From a candidate division WOR-3 bacterium (lineage in GTDB: Bacteria; SDB-A), in contig JAFGON010000057.1 in the NCBI GenBank assembly GCA_016926475.1, forward strand, positions 8,411 through 72,410: 64,000 nucleotides of DNA, written 5' to 3'. The notes beneath the pieces are model-generated. The model had not been told where the DNA came from, did not search any database, and was given only the letters and a program-made list of their open reading frames with translations. The position numbers and the translations under genes were made by a program. Shown here piece after piece: positions 1 to 7,490 of this stretch (position 1 is the first letter of the stretch; every line of letters starts with the position of its first letter).

Positions 1-194
1 GACTTTTGGCAATATTGAAAAGGGATCCAAACTACAGGGACGCACTCAGAATGCTTGGCTCAATCAACCTGAAAATGGGAAAAAAAGATAAAGCTAAAGC
101 CATCTGGACAAAAATTCTCATGGAGAATCCTGATGACACCGAAGCTCAAGTGCTTTTAAACACCTTAAACGAATACGAAACCAATGCTGATTGA
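1..194 (+). CDS. TPR-repeat protein, C-terminal end (5' truncated by window)
   Basis: Open reading frame that enters from the left edge and stops at 194. The visible ~63 residues look like tetratricopeptide repeats: a helix pair around DPNYRDALRMLGSINLKMG, then DKAKAIWTKILMENPDDTEA, with the usual small residues and the proline closing each repeat. TPRs mediate protein-protein contacts, so the function depends on the missing N-terminal part. The stop overlaps the start of upp by 11 bases, which suggests translational coupling. The TTG at 6 is not needed as a start because the frame is open further upstream. Confidence 0.75.
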   Translation, partial: LLAILKRDPNYRDALRMLGSINLKMGKKDKAKAIWTKILMENPDDTEAQVLLNTLNEYETNAD

Positions 195-801
195 AATTCA
201 AAATCCCCTTGCCAAAAGCGAATTGTCCGCAGCGAGGGATATAAAAACAGGCAAAGGTGGTTTCAGGTCGTCAGTCTGGAGGATGACGACTTGTCTTTTT
301 TTGGAGGCGTCAAAAGATATCCGCACAAAAAGCCGAATGGTAATCACCCCTCTGGAGAAGACCAGAGGCCTATCAATCGACCAATCAGAGATAGTATTGA
401 CACCCATATTGAGAGCGGGTATGGGCATGGTCAATCCGATCCTCGAGTTTTTACCCGAAGTCCGTGTTTATCCAGTCGGCATAAAAAGGAACGAAAAAAC
501 CCTGAAACCATCGACTTATTACAACAGCCTGCCCAATGATTTAGGCGGGAAATACGTCTTCGTCCTCGACCCCATGCTGGCTACAGGAGGATCCGTCATC
601 TCTTTGCTCTCGGAATTGAAAAAAAAAGGAACTGCTTTAATAAGCATAATTACGATAATTTGCGCCCCGGAAGGCGTCGGGAAAATAGAAAGAAAATATC
701 CCTCTGTCAAAATATACACAGTTTCTCTCGACAGAGAACTCGACGACCACGGATACATCCTTCCCGGGCTTGGAGACGCCGGAGATAGGATTTTCGGCTA
801 A
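184..801 (+). CDS. upp: Uracil phosphoribosyltransferase
   Basis: Converts uracil and PRPP to UMP and pyrophosphate in cytosolic pyrimidine salvage. The 205 residues match the usual family length. The PRPP-binding loop is seen as VLDPMLATGGS (about residues 127-137), the mid-protein ILRAGMGM segment is typical, and the C-terminal GDAGDRIFG is the uracil-binding signature of the family. The ATG lies inside the last codons of the upstream TPR gene, so translation is probably coupled; no strong separate ribosome site is visible. The gene ends in the spacer before lspA. Confidence 0.95.
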   Translation: MLIEIQNPLAKSELSAARDIKTGKGGFRSSVWRMTTCLFLEASKDIRTKSRMVITPLEKTRGLSIDQSEIVLTPILRAGMGMVNPILEFLPEVRVYPVGIKRNEKTLKPSTYYNSLPNDLGGKYVFVLDPMLATGGSVISLLSELKKKGTALISIITIICAPEGVGKIERKYPSVKIYTVSLDRELDDHGYILPGLGDAGDRIFG

Positions 802-820
802 ACTATTTCAGGAGGTCAAA

Positions 821-1312
821 ATCAATAAAGAAAACAGAAAAAAAACGTTCATACTGTTGGTTTTCGCGCTTGTCATTCTTGCCGATCAGTTTTCAAAAGA
901 AATAATACAGAGAAGGTTCGCCCAAAATCCAGAACCTATTCATGTCATAGGAACCTACTTCAACATAGTCTACGTAGAAAATCCTTACGGAGCAATGGGG
1001 CTGAGATTCGGCCCTTCATGGCTTCACGCGCTGACCTCTTCCCTCGCGACCCTGCTCGTCGGTTTTTACTGTTTTTTCAACCTTTTCAGAAAATCGTCTT
1101 TTTTTAAAAATTTGGGGCTTTTCATGGTTTTCGCAGGAGCTCTAGGCAACCTTGCAGACAAAATATTGAGAACAGGCGGCGTGATAGATTTTATAGATAT
1201 TGGAATCGGGACAAAAAGATTTTGGGCGTTCAACATTGCCGATGCTTCAATCACGATAGGAGCCGTTCTTTGGATTCTTTTTTCTTCAATGAAATCCAAG
1301 GAAGTGGAATAA
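821..1312 (+). CDS. lspA: Lipoprotein signal peptidase (signal peptidase II), possible ATC start
   Basis: Aspartic protease of the inner membrane that removes signal peptides from prolipoproteins; the window encodes likely substrates (the 33.1 kb coiled-coil protein, ZnuA). Four hydrophobic segments are visible. Conserved motifs are ENPYGAMG, GALGNLADKI with GGVIDFIDI, and FNIADASITIG, carrying the two catalytic aspartates. Start choice is odd. A perfect AGGAGG at 810-815 sits five bases before an in-frame ATC at 821, which gives the normal short N-terminus (about 163 residues). The only canonical upstream start is TTG at 770, inside upp and without a good ribosome site. Confidence 0.9.
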   Translation: MNKENRKKTFILLVFALVILADQFSKEIIQRRFAQNPEPIHVIGTYFNIVYVENPYGAMGLRFGPSWLHALTSSLATLLVGFYCFFNLFRKSSFFKNLGLFMVFAGALGNLADKILRTGGVIDFIDIGIGTKRFWAFNIADASITIGAVLWILFSSMKSKEVE

Positions 1313-1318
1313 AAAAGG

Positions 1319-1885
1319 ATGACAACGGGTATAGATCTAGTAGAAGAATTAGAAGACGACAGGATAATAGAAAAGGTTTTACAAGGAGACAGGGAGTGTT
1401 TCAGGGTTCTCGTCGAAAGATACCAAAAGAAAATATACGCGCAGATAAAGCGGAAGTATTACATCGATGATGACAATATGGATGACATAATGCAAGATAC
1501 GTTTATTAAATGCTACAAAAACCTGCACTCTTTCAAAATAGGTAAGGATTTCTATCCGTGGCTCTTAACCATCGCCTTAAATATCACAAAGGATTTCCTC
1601 AGAAAAATCATCACAAGTAAATCACGATTAAAAGAAACATACGAAGACCTCAAACACAAGCCGGAGAAAAGGGACAAAATATACGAAATAAGCGAACTCG
1701 ACAGTATCAGGGAGACTATCTCGGACCTTTCCCAAGATTACAAGGAAGTGTTGGTCCTCAGAGCAGAAGGTTTAAGCTATCAGGAAATATCGGAAAAAAT
1801 TTCGGTTCCCATAGGGACTGTGATGTCAAGGCTGAACAGAGCGAGGAAAGTCATACTTGAGAAATACTCTAAGAGGGACAGATGA
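1319..1885 (+). CDS. ECF-type RNA polymerase sigma factor
   Basis: 188-residue sigma-70-family factor of the extracytoplasmic-function type. Region 2 lies at about residues 25-95 (core-binding helix and FIKCYKNLHSF promoter-melting segment), and region 4 helix-turn-helix at about 130-180 (LSYQEISEKISVPIGTVMSRLNRARK). Regions 1 and 3 are absent, as expected for ECF. The ATG directly follows AAAAGG. It overlaps the downstream zinc-finger anti-sigma by four bases (ATGA), the standard sigma/anti-sigma operon layout, so it is probably held at the membrane until an envelope signal. A possible target promoter is at 3514-3541. Confidence 0.93.
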   Translation: MTTGIDLVEELEDDRIIEKVLQGDRECFRVLVERYQKKIYAQIKRKYYIDDDNMDDIMQDTFIKCYKNLHSFKIGKDFYPWLLTIALNITKDFLRKIITSKSRLKETYEDLKHKPEKRDKIYEISELDSIRETISDLSQDYKEVLVLRAEGLSYQEISEKISVPIGTVMSRLNRARKVILEKYSKRDR

Positions 1886-2934
1886 ATCACGACGAAATAA
1901 AAGATTTGATCGGCCCTTTCATCGACAAAGAATTGAATATTGAAGATTCATATAGAGTCAGAGAGCACCTCAAAGTATGCACTGAATGCCAGAAATATTA
2001 TGAGGAATTGAAATCTCTCGAAGGTAAAATTAAAAAGGTCGTCGAGAGCGAATCGATACCTTCGGACGCGTATTTTAAATCTCTTTCTTCCGCTGTCATG
2101 GCTCAGCTGCCAAGAAAAACCGAATCGAGATTTGGGGCTGTTCTTTCTTTTTTCTCAAGAAGAGAAATGAAAGCAGTGGGAGTTATGGGTTTTGTACTCG
2201 TCTTCGCGGTCTTGTTTCAACTTCTTTTTGTAGACAACTATCGAAAAATCCAGAGGCTAAACCAAACGATAACAGAAAAACCAGAGGAGATTCCTGCTTC
2301 TCCCTCCTCCTATTCTACCTCCCAGACGTTTGCAGGTGGATCGCCTGAAGAAAGATTTGCCATTTCTTCCCTTTCTACAGGAGATTCGATAAAAGATGTT
2401 CAGCAGGAAGGTTTAATCGAGCATTCTTCTGGCGAGATTCAAGTCGCCGATATTTCAACAACCGACAACCGCGATTACGATGAGTTAAACCTTGAAAAAT
2501 CAACTGTCGGTTTTTTTGGGGGCATACAGGACAGGGGTGAAATTCAGACCATCACCCTTGACGGCACCGAAGAAGAGCTTTCTCTGTCCCTCACTCGTTC
2601 GGTCCACGACAGCCAGGAAACAGGTTCGACTGACGCTACAATTGCCGGTTCTGCATTTTATCCGGCGGAAACTGCGGGTTGTGCCATTGTTTCAGAGGAA
2701 ATCTCTGAAACAGACGATTCTCTGTTGAAGGAATTTAAAACGCCGGTCAAGATCCGTTTTGACATCGACTCAGGAGGACTTATATACAGAATCCAGATGC
2801 CTGAAGACCTCGACACGGCGATCAAAAGTTATGTTCTAAACAAAAACTACCTTCGCCGTTCAAATTTTCACGATACAACAATAATCCTGGAGATTCCATC
2901 CGAAAAAATAATTGAATTTGATTTCAATTTTTAA
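1882..2934 (+). CDS. Membrane-anchored zinc-finger anti-sigma factor
   Basis: Cognate anti-sigma for the ECF factor just upstream. The N-terminal zf-HC2 domain shows H29-x3-C33-x2-C36 (HLKVCTEC), which in this family clamps the sigma factor in the cytoplasm. One transmembrane helix lies at about residues 97-117 (VGVMGFVLVFAVLFQLLFV). The remaining ~230 residues would be periplasmic: a Ser/Thr/Glu-rich low-complexity stretch, then a small folded C-terminal domain from about residue 285. The long disordered linker and C-terminal domain are not recognised; they could be the sensor. A terminator follows the stop. Confidence 0.88.
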   Translation: MNHDEIKDLIGPFIDKELNIEDSYRVREHLKVCTECQKYYEELKSLEGKIKKVVESESIPSDAYFKSLSSAVMAQLPRKTESRFGAVLSFFSRREMKAVGVMGFVLVFAVLFQLLFVDNYRKIQRLNQTITEKPEEIPASPSSYSTSQTFAGGSPEERFAISSLSTGDSIKDVQQEGLIEHSSGEIQVADISTTDNRDYDELNLEKSTVGFFGGIQDRGEIQTITLDGTEEELSLSLTRSVHDSQETGSTDATIAGSAFYPAETAGCAIVSEEISETDDSLLKEFKTPVKIRFDIDSGGLIYRIQMPEDLDTAIKSYVLNKNYLRRSNFHDTTIILEIPSEKIIEFDFNF

Positions 2935-2965
2935 AAAAAAACGGGCTGAAAATCAGCCCGTTTAG
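2933..2965. terminator. Bidirectional rho-independent terminator between convergent genes
   Basis: CGGGCTGA-AAA-TCAGCCCG forms an 8-bp GC-rich stem at about 2942-2960. It is flanked by an A-tract on the left and TTT on the right, so it can end transcription of the anti-sigma gene and, on the minus strand with its longer T-tract, of the Spy-like gene. Confidence 0.85.
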
Positions 2966-2969
2966 CAAC

Positions 2970-3494
2970 TTAACGGTCTTGAAAACGAGGAGGCCGCTGG
3001 TTGTTTCTCTCGTCGCGGTTTCCTGGCGAGGGAAGGAGCATTCTGGCAAAAAAACCTTCCGGCAATTTTTCAAGCTGTTCGTCAGTCAGTTCGGTTCTGA
3101 AAGAATAATACAAATCAACGCGGTCAAAGGCTATTTGCCTTTCGATATCCATGACCTGACCTACAAGAGTTTCTACCGTGTTCCGGCTTCCGTCTTCCTG
3201 GACTGTTTCTTTGATTTGGTCGAAGATTTCGCGCATTTTTTCGCGTGATTCTCTTGTCTTATTTCTGTTTTCTTCGAACAAGGACTTGATCCTATCTACC
3301 TGATCTTCAGACATTTCAAGTTCTTCGAAAATTCTTCCCATGAATCCAGGGCCGTTTTCCTGTTCTCTGAACTCCTGCCTCTCAGGTCTTCTTTCGTTTT
3401 CAAATCCGAATTGTTTTAGAGTTTCAAAAGCCCCGCCGAACGCGCTCTGAGAAATCAAAGCAAGAGCTATAAGAGTTGCTGTCACAAATTTCAT
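2970..3494 (-). CDS. Spy/CpxP-like periplasmic protein
   Basis: 174 residues with a Sec signal peptide (MKFVTATLIALALISQSAFG), so periplasmic. The mature part is charged and helical, with the repeated pattern ELEMSEDQVDRIKSLFEE and ELTDEQLEKL that resembles the paired LTxxQ motifs of the Spy/CpxP/zinc-resistance family, which act as ATP-independent chaperones or envelope-stress sensors. A strong AGGAGG precedes the ATG. It lies convergent to the ECF sigma/anti-sigma pair and has an ECF-like promoter (AAACTT-16-GTCTAA), so regulation by that sigma factor is an attractive inference. Family assignment rests on motif pattern only. Confidence 0.65.
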   Translation of the reverse strand: MKFVTATLIALALISQSAFGGAFETLKQFGFENERRPERQEFREQENGPGFMGRIFEELEMSEDQVDRIKSLFEENRNKTRESREKMREIFDQIKETVQEDGSRNTVETLVGQVMDIERQIAFDRVDLYYSFRTELTDEQLEKLPEGFFARMLLPSPGNRDERNNQRPPRFQDR

Positions 3495-3513
3495 TTTTCC
3501 TCCTTTTTTGCAT

Positions 3514-3541
3514 TTAGACAGAAATTTTCAAAAAAAAGTTT
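3514..3541 (-). promoter_or_regulatory. Candidate ECF-type promoter for the Spy-like gene
   Basis: On the minus strand AAACTT (3541-3536), a 16-base spacer and GTCTAA (3519-3514) resemble ECF promoters (GAACTT-like -35, GTCTA-like -10). They are placed so that transcription starts just before the AGGAGG of the Spy-like gene. No good housekeeping -35/-10 pair was found there. Confidence 0.4.
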
Positions 3542-3552
3542 AATCATAATTG

Positions 3553-3580
3553 TTGACTTACATTTTTGAATTGATATACT
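3553..3580 (+). promoter_or_regulatory. Sigma-70 promoter of tRNA-Lys
   Basis: TTGACT (3553-3558), 16-base spacer, TATACT (3575-3580). The predicted start (about 3587) lies a few bases before the mature tRNA 5' end. It is divergent from the ECF-like promoter of the Spy-like gene. Confidence 0.75.
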
Positions 3581-3591
3581 ATTTGTCTAAT

Positions 3592-3664
3592 GAGTCGCTA
3601 GCTCAGTCGGTAGAGCACCTGCCTTTTAAGCAGGGGGCCGTGGGTTCAAATCCCACGCGACTCA
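3592..3664 (+). tRNA. trnK: tRNA-Lys (anticodon UUU)
   Basis: A complete 73-base cloverleaf can be folded by hand: acceptor GAGTCGC/GCGACTC with discriminator A, D-stem GCTC/GAGC, anticodon stem CCTGC/GCAGG with loop CTTTTAA (anticodon TTT), variable loop GGGCC, and T-stem GTGGG/CCCAC with loop TTCAAAT. CCA is not encoded and must be added. The next coding start is only 24 bases downstream with no terminator between, so the tRNA and the following mRNA are probably one transcript separated by 3' processing. Confidence 0.97.
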
Positions 3665-3688
3665 ATTAATTAGGAGGAGAAAGAAAAA

Positions 3689-4219
3689 ATGAAATATGAT
3701 ATATTGAGAAAAATAACAATTTTTAAATATCTATCCGATTCAGAGATAGATGTTTTGGCAAACCAACTCACCGAAAAGAATTTCGACGAAGCCGAAGTCG
3801 TGGTTCAGGAAAAGAACAACGGTCACGAAATGTACATAATAATAGAGGGCGAAGCTCAAGTTCTCCTTCACAGGGAAGATACGCTTCTCGTTTTAGCCAA
3901 ACTTTCACCCGGAGGTTTTTTCGGAGACATGTCTTTGCTCACCGACCTGCCGAGAAGCGCCACGGTTAAAACTTTGACAAAATCCAAAATGCTCGTGTTT
4001 AAAAAGGAACTCCTTGAAGAAATTATGGAAAAATTCCCTTCTACAGCGGCAAAATTCCTGAAAGCCATATCGGAAGAACTCTGCGAAAGAATTCAAAGCA
4101 CCAACGAAAACGTCGAAACTCTTTTTCTGATAAACAAAGCAATTGTGGACAATGAGCAGTTCAGGAGGCTGTATATAGGCGCTCATAAACAAACGCCTTT
4201 TGGCTCATCTTCCTCTTGA
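3689..4219 (+). CDS. Cyclic-nucleotide-binding domain protein (no DNA-binding domain)
   Basis: 176 residues, almost entirely one cNMP-binding (CAP_ED) beta-roll. The phosphate-binding cassette region is seen as GGFFGDMSLLTDLPRSATVKT (about residues 72-92), where the E/D and R contact cyclic nucleotides in the family. The Crp-type helix-turn-helix is missing; the last ~50 residues are helical (ELCERIQSTNENVETL). It may therefore act through protein contacts rather than DNA. A strong AGGAGG lies ahead of the ATG. It sits directly behind tRNA-Lys and is coupled by TGATG to a beta-barrel gene. The ligand is unknown. Confidence 0.85.
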   Translation: MKYDILRKITIFKYLSDSEIDVLANQLTEKNFDEAEVVVQEKNNGHEMYIIIEGEAQVLLHREDTLLVLAKLSPGGFFGDMSLLTDLPRSATVKTLTKSKMLVFKKELLEEIMEKFPSTAAKFLKAISEELCERIQSTNENVETLFLINKAIVDNEQFRRLYIGAHKQTPFGSSSS

Positions 4220-5628
4220 TGTTTTTAATTCTCCTCGTCTTATCCCAATACACTTCTTTTCACCCTCACGCCGATTTTCTCAGCCCGGATATCGGGAAAA
4301 GATGGCGTATAGGAGTTAACGCGCTTTCTTTTTACAGCCAAAACGAAATCGACGATTCACTGGACTATTTTTTCTCAGGCGGCCTTCTTCTGGAATGGAA
4401 ATTGAGTTCGTTCGTCAAAACTTCTGGTGGAGCTTTCATTGAAAACGCTGATGAAAAGGAAGTTTCCCCTTTGTTTTATTTGACATTGGGAGGACCGGGA
4501 GGGGCTTTTATAGATCTCGGTGGAAACTTTTCTGCGTCAGACCGCCATGTTTCAGCGTCCGTTCTCGCCGACATTCAGAAAAACAGAGTATTAGGAATCA
4601 ATTCCTCGATAGGATACAACTGGAGAGATTCATCGTCTTTTCCGTTTATCTCCTCGAGGTTCTACTTCACAAAAAACTTCAACAAGACCTACTTTGAAAT
4701 TGAAAAACAGTTCCATGGAGGTGCTCCGTTTTTTTCTTACGAAAACACATGGGCAAAACTCGGCGTTCTCGCCGATTTTTTTGGAAATTTCTCCCTGGAA
4801 ATCCTCACTACCGTGCGGCTCGGCGCAAACTCACCTCCTGGAGTCCCGGACTGGACTCTCGGGGCAAAAATATTTTCAGGTTTATTTAGAGACCAGTCTT
4901 CAGTCAGAGGATCTGGTTCACTCGCCGGAAACGTGAGATCTCAAGAAGGACAGCCTGTGGCAAACGCCTCGATCATCATGTTCTCCGACTTCAGGGACCA
5001 GATTTCAAGCGACAGCTCTGGTTATTTTCAATTCTCCGAAATACCCTCGGGTTTCATCACAATAGATGTCGCGACAGAAGGTTTCAAGTCGGTCAGCATG
5101 CCTGTATCAATCAGGAAAAATCAAAATACATACTTAGAGATAATGCTGGAACCATCCTCTAAAAACGTCACTTACGATCTCTCAACTTTCGACTGCCTCA
5201 CGGGACAACCGGTGTTTTCGAGAATCAGAGGTTTTGACAATCTATTCACCGACACACTTCTTACAGTAGATGAAAACGAAACGCTGTTTATTGAAAGCGA
5301 AAATCGTGTTACAGCAGTCGTTGTCCCTCAAAAGAACCTCGTCGTCAAAGTGCCCATGATAAGCGAACAAACTCCTTTTATATTTGAAAAAACCGACTTC
5401 GAAGATTCGTCTCTTTCGTCATCCGGTATGATAAAATTAATGGATCTGAAATACATCCTCGAGTACTACCCTGAAATCATTCTCGCTTTCGAAGGTTCTG
5501 CGGATTTTTCGGAAACCGTGAGAAACTCGCTTTTTGCTTTTTTCTCTCTCAACAACCCCACGAAATTTAACCAAACTCAAGAAGACTCAATCCTAAAAAT
5601 CTACCTCCAGACATCAGGGCAAAGATAA
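4219..5628 (+). CDS. Predicted outer-membrane beta-barrel protein with carboxypeptidase-regulatory-like domain
   Basis: About 469 residues. A signal peptide (MFLILLVLSQYTSFHPHA) is followed by ~220 residues of alternating aromatic/polar strands typical of an outer-membrane barrel. A carboxypeptidase-regulatory-like beta-sandwich follows at about 235-315 (GNVRSQEGQPVANASI to GYFQFSEIPSGFITI), then an unrecognised ~150-residue tail. ATG at 4219 overlaps the stop of the upstream gene (TGATG); the TTG at 4216 is less likely. Such regulatory-like domains are common on surface and TonB-dependent proteins of Bacteroidota-like bacteria. The function is unknown; the neighbours suggest an envelope role. 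Confidence 0.6.
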   Translation: MFLILLVLSQYTSFHPHADFLSPDIGKRWRIGVNALSFYSQNEIDDSLDYFFSGGLLLEWKLSSFVKTSGGAFIENADEKEVSPLFYLTLGGPGGAFIDLGGNFSASDRHVSASVLADIQKNRVLGINSSIGYNWRDSSSFPFISSRFYFTKNFNKTYFEIEKQFHGGAPFFSYENTWAKLGVLADFFGNFSLEILTTVRLGANSPPGVPDWTLGAKIFSGLFRDQSSVRGSGSLAGNVRSQEGQPVANASIIMFSDFRDQISSDSSGYFQFSEIPSGFITIDVATEGFKSVSMPVSIRKNQNTYLEIMLEPSSKNVTYDLSTFDCLTGQPVFSRIRGFDNLFTDTLLTVDENETLFIESENRVTAVVVPQKNLVVKVPMISEQTPFIFEKTDFEDSSLSSSGMIKLMDLKYILEYYPEIILAFEGSADFSETVRNSLFAFFSLNNPTKFNQTQEDSILKIYLQTSGQR

Positions 5629-5691
5629 ACCGGAAAAAAACCGGCGGAACACCCTATATTTAAAAGCGTTTAAACAAAGTCAGAGATATTC

Positions 5692-5720
5692 TTGTATATT
5701 TTTTAACCTTGTGATATATA
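5692..5720 (+). promoter_or_regulatory. Candidate sigma-70 promoter for the receiver-PATAN operon
   Basis: TTGTAT (5692-5697), 17-base spacer, TATATA (5715-5720). It lies about 105 bases before the start at 5828 and so leaves a ~100-base leader. The leader ends in a T-rich stretch with no strong Shine-Dalgarno. Confidence 0.5.
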
Positions 5721-5827
5721 TTTAATTGTTAAAGCTCGTTGGTGTTTTAGAAACCCGCGAACAATCGAAGAGAGGGTCAGGATATTTTGAGTATTTTTTT
5801 TTCTGAGAAAACGGCGGTCTATTAGAA

Positions 5828-6901
5828 ATGAAAGGTTTTCCTTTCTCGGAGAAAAACAAACGGGTCATGGTTGTAGACGATGAACAAGATATCGCCAACA
5901 TCGTCGGAGAAAAATTATCTGAATCAGGTTTCGATATAACAACCGAATGGGACCCTCGGATAGCAATAAAAAAACTGTCCGAAACTTCTTACGACTTGGT
6001 AATAACAGACCTTAAAATGCCTCATTTGGATGGTTTCCAACTCATGGGTTGGATTAGAGACTACTCTCCCCTCACAAAAGTCGCAATGATAACTGCATAC
6101 GGCTCTCCTTACGCCCATAAAACCGCTGTTCAAAAAGGCGCTGTTTTTTACATCGAAAAACCTTTCGACCTCGATGATCTGGCTAAAAAAGTCGAAGAAA
6201 TACTCAAACCTCCACGTGAATTTGAGGCTAAAATTGAATCGATATCGTCGTTTGATTTAATCCAGATCATAGCTCTTACAGGCGGAAAGAGGAGGGTGTC
6301 TGTCTCTTCATCCGACAAGACCGGTGAAATGTACATAAAAAACGGAAAACTGGTATACGCCCACGCAGAAGGCAAATTCATGAAAGAAGCTTTCAACCGG
6401 ATGATCTTCTGGGATAGCGGCGTCTTTAACGTATTGAGCTGGCTTGAACCGCCGGAGGAAGGAGAATACCTCGACGTAAACCTGCTGTTGCTGGAAGCGA
6501 CGAAAATTTTAGATGAGAAAAAAGAAGGTATAAATCCATTAGACGATTTAGAACCTGAACCCATTCAAGAACAGAACAACAGGGACAAAAACTGCTATGA
6601 AAACATCAAAAAATCCCCAGATATCGAAGTTTACGCCAGGCTTGACAAAAACTGGAAAATGATAGAATCCAACAACGAAGCTGTAATCCAAAATACGGTG
6701 AAAGTGGCTTTTTTTCTCAATGAATGGGGAGATAGAGCACAGAAATCTCTATGCCTCGGAAGTCTTGAGGAAATTGTCCTTCACGTCTCTGGAAGAGAGC
6801 TTTGGATCAGAATTTGCTACAGAGAAAACCACATTTTTCTTTTAACTCAAAATAAAAGCCATAAAAATACACCTGGATACAACAATGGAATCGATTGCTG
6901 A
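5828..6901 (+). CDS. Response regulator: receiver-PATAN(DUF4388) with C-terminal extension
   Basis: 357 residues. The receiver domain (about 10-128) has VVDDE, phospho-acceptor D61 (LVITDLKMP), ITAYG and the EKPFD lysine loop, all intact. It is followed by a PATAN/DUF4388 domain at about 135-225 (SSFDLIQIIALTGGKRRV to GEMYIKNGKLVYAHAEG), a protein-interaction module often tied to two-component, GTPase and type IV pilus/gliding signalling. A linker and a C-terminal ~90 residues follow, perhaps roadblock-like. No DNA-binding output is present, so the output is presumably protein-protein. It overlaps the next gene by 17 bases. Confidence 0.88.
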   Translation: MKGFPFSEKNKRVMVVDDEQDIANIVGEKLSESGFDITTEWDPRIAIKKLSETSYDLVITDLKMPHLDGFQLMGWIRDYSPLTKVAMITAYGSPYAHKTAVQKGAVFYIEKPFDLDDLAKKVEEILKPPREFEAKIESISSFDLIQIIALTGGKRRVSVSSSDKTGEMYIKNGKLVYAHAEGKFMKEAFNRMIFWDSGVFNVLSWLEPPEEGEYLDVNLLLLEATKILDEKKEGINPLDDLEPEPIQEQNNRDKNCYENIKKSPDIEVYARLDKNWKMIESNNEAVIQNTVKVAFFLNEWGDRAQKSLCLGSLEEIVLHVSGRELWIRICYRENHIFLLTQNKSHKNTPGYNNGIDC

Positions 6902-7484
6902 TATTGAAAAATCACTTGGCCAGATTAAGAGTATAAAAGGTTTTTCAATATTCGATCTGACCGGAAAGCCCATCCATTCGAATTCCCCGATCAAAAACGG
7001 CTCTGATCTGGGGAGATCGATAGTAATCCTCTGTGACGCTCTTAAAAAACAAGAAGCGAAGAATGATTTGATAACCTGGAAATACTCAGACGGTATGATT
7101 TACCTAAAAGGCTTTCGAAACGGTTTTTTCATGGCAGTCACAAGCGAAAAATTCGAGGAGGATGCCACCATTAGATTAATTCACGATTCAGCAAAAAAAA
7201 TTGAATCATACATCACAAGTACCTCCGAAAAAAAACCCCCCGAATCTTTGTTGACAGAGAGTGAGCTTAATGAGATAGTCAGAAAGTTGAGAAAATGCGC
7301 GGTTGAAATTGAAGGACAATGGATCGGATGGTATTTCGACCAGCTCGTTCTGGATTTGATTGACATCGATCAAGCTGGAAAATACGATCTCAAGAATTTG
7401 ATCAAATATGTATCGGAACATTTAAGCGGCAGCGAAAAGAAAAAAACTTTCATAGAAAAAGCACTTAATATCATAGGAGAGTGA
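6885..7484 (+). CDS. Roadblock/LC7-like protein
   Basis: 199 residues. The first ~115 residues (helix, then GFSIFDLTGKPIHSN, then WKYSDGMIYLKGFRNGFFMAVTSE) follow the alternating pattern of roadblock/LC7 domains, which in bacteria regulate Ras-like MglA GTPases. The C-terminal half is helical and unrecognised. It starts within the end of the receiver-PATAN gene, and a PorV-like gene follows six bases after its stop, so the three are one operon. No MglA-type GTPase is present in the window. The assignment is a fold-level impression. Confidence 0.55.
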   Translation: MESIADIEKSLGQIKSIKGFSIFDLTGKPIHSNSPIKNGSDLGRSIVILCDALKKQEAKNDLITWKYSDGMIYLKGFRNGFFMAVTSEKFEEDATIRLIHDSAKKIESYITSTSEKKPPESLLTESELNEIVRKLRKCAVEIEGQWIGWYFDQLVLDLIDIDQAGKYDLKNLIKYVSEHLSGSEKKKTFIEKALNIIGE

Positions 7485-7490
7485 TAAAAA

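Noticed and set aside
198-434. Minus-strand frame opposite upp, and many similar antisense frames throughout
   Set aside because: They lie fully within well-supported genes and have no ribosome site or family motif.
5634-5645. CCGG-A7-CCGG as a terminator after the barrel gene
   Set aside because: Only a 4-bp stem, with no following T-tract.
5628-5827. Riboswitch (for example c-di-GMP) in the leader of the receiver-PATAN gene
   Set aside because: A ~100-base leader exists, but the conserved bases of the known c-di-GMP classes are not seen.
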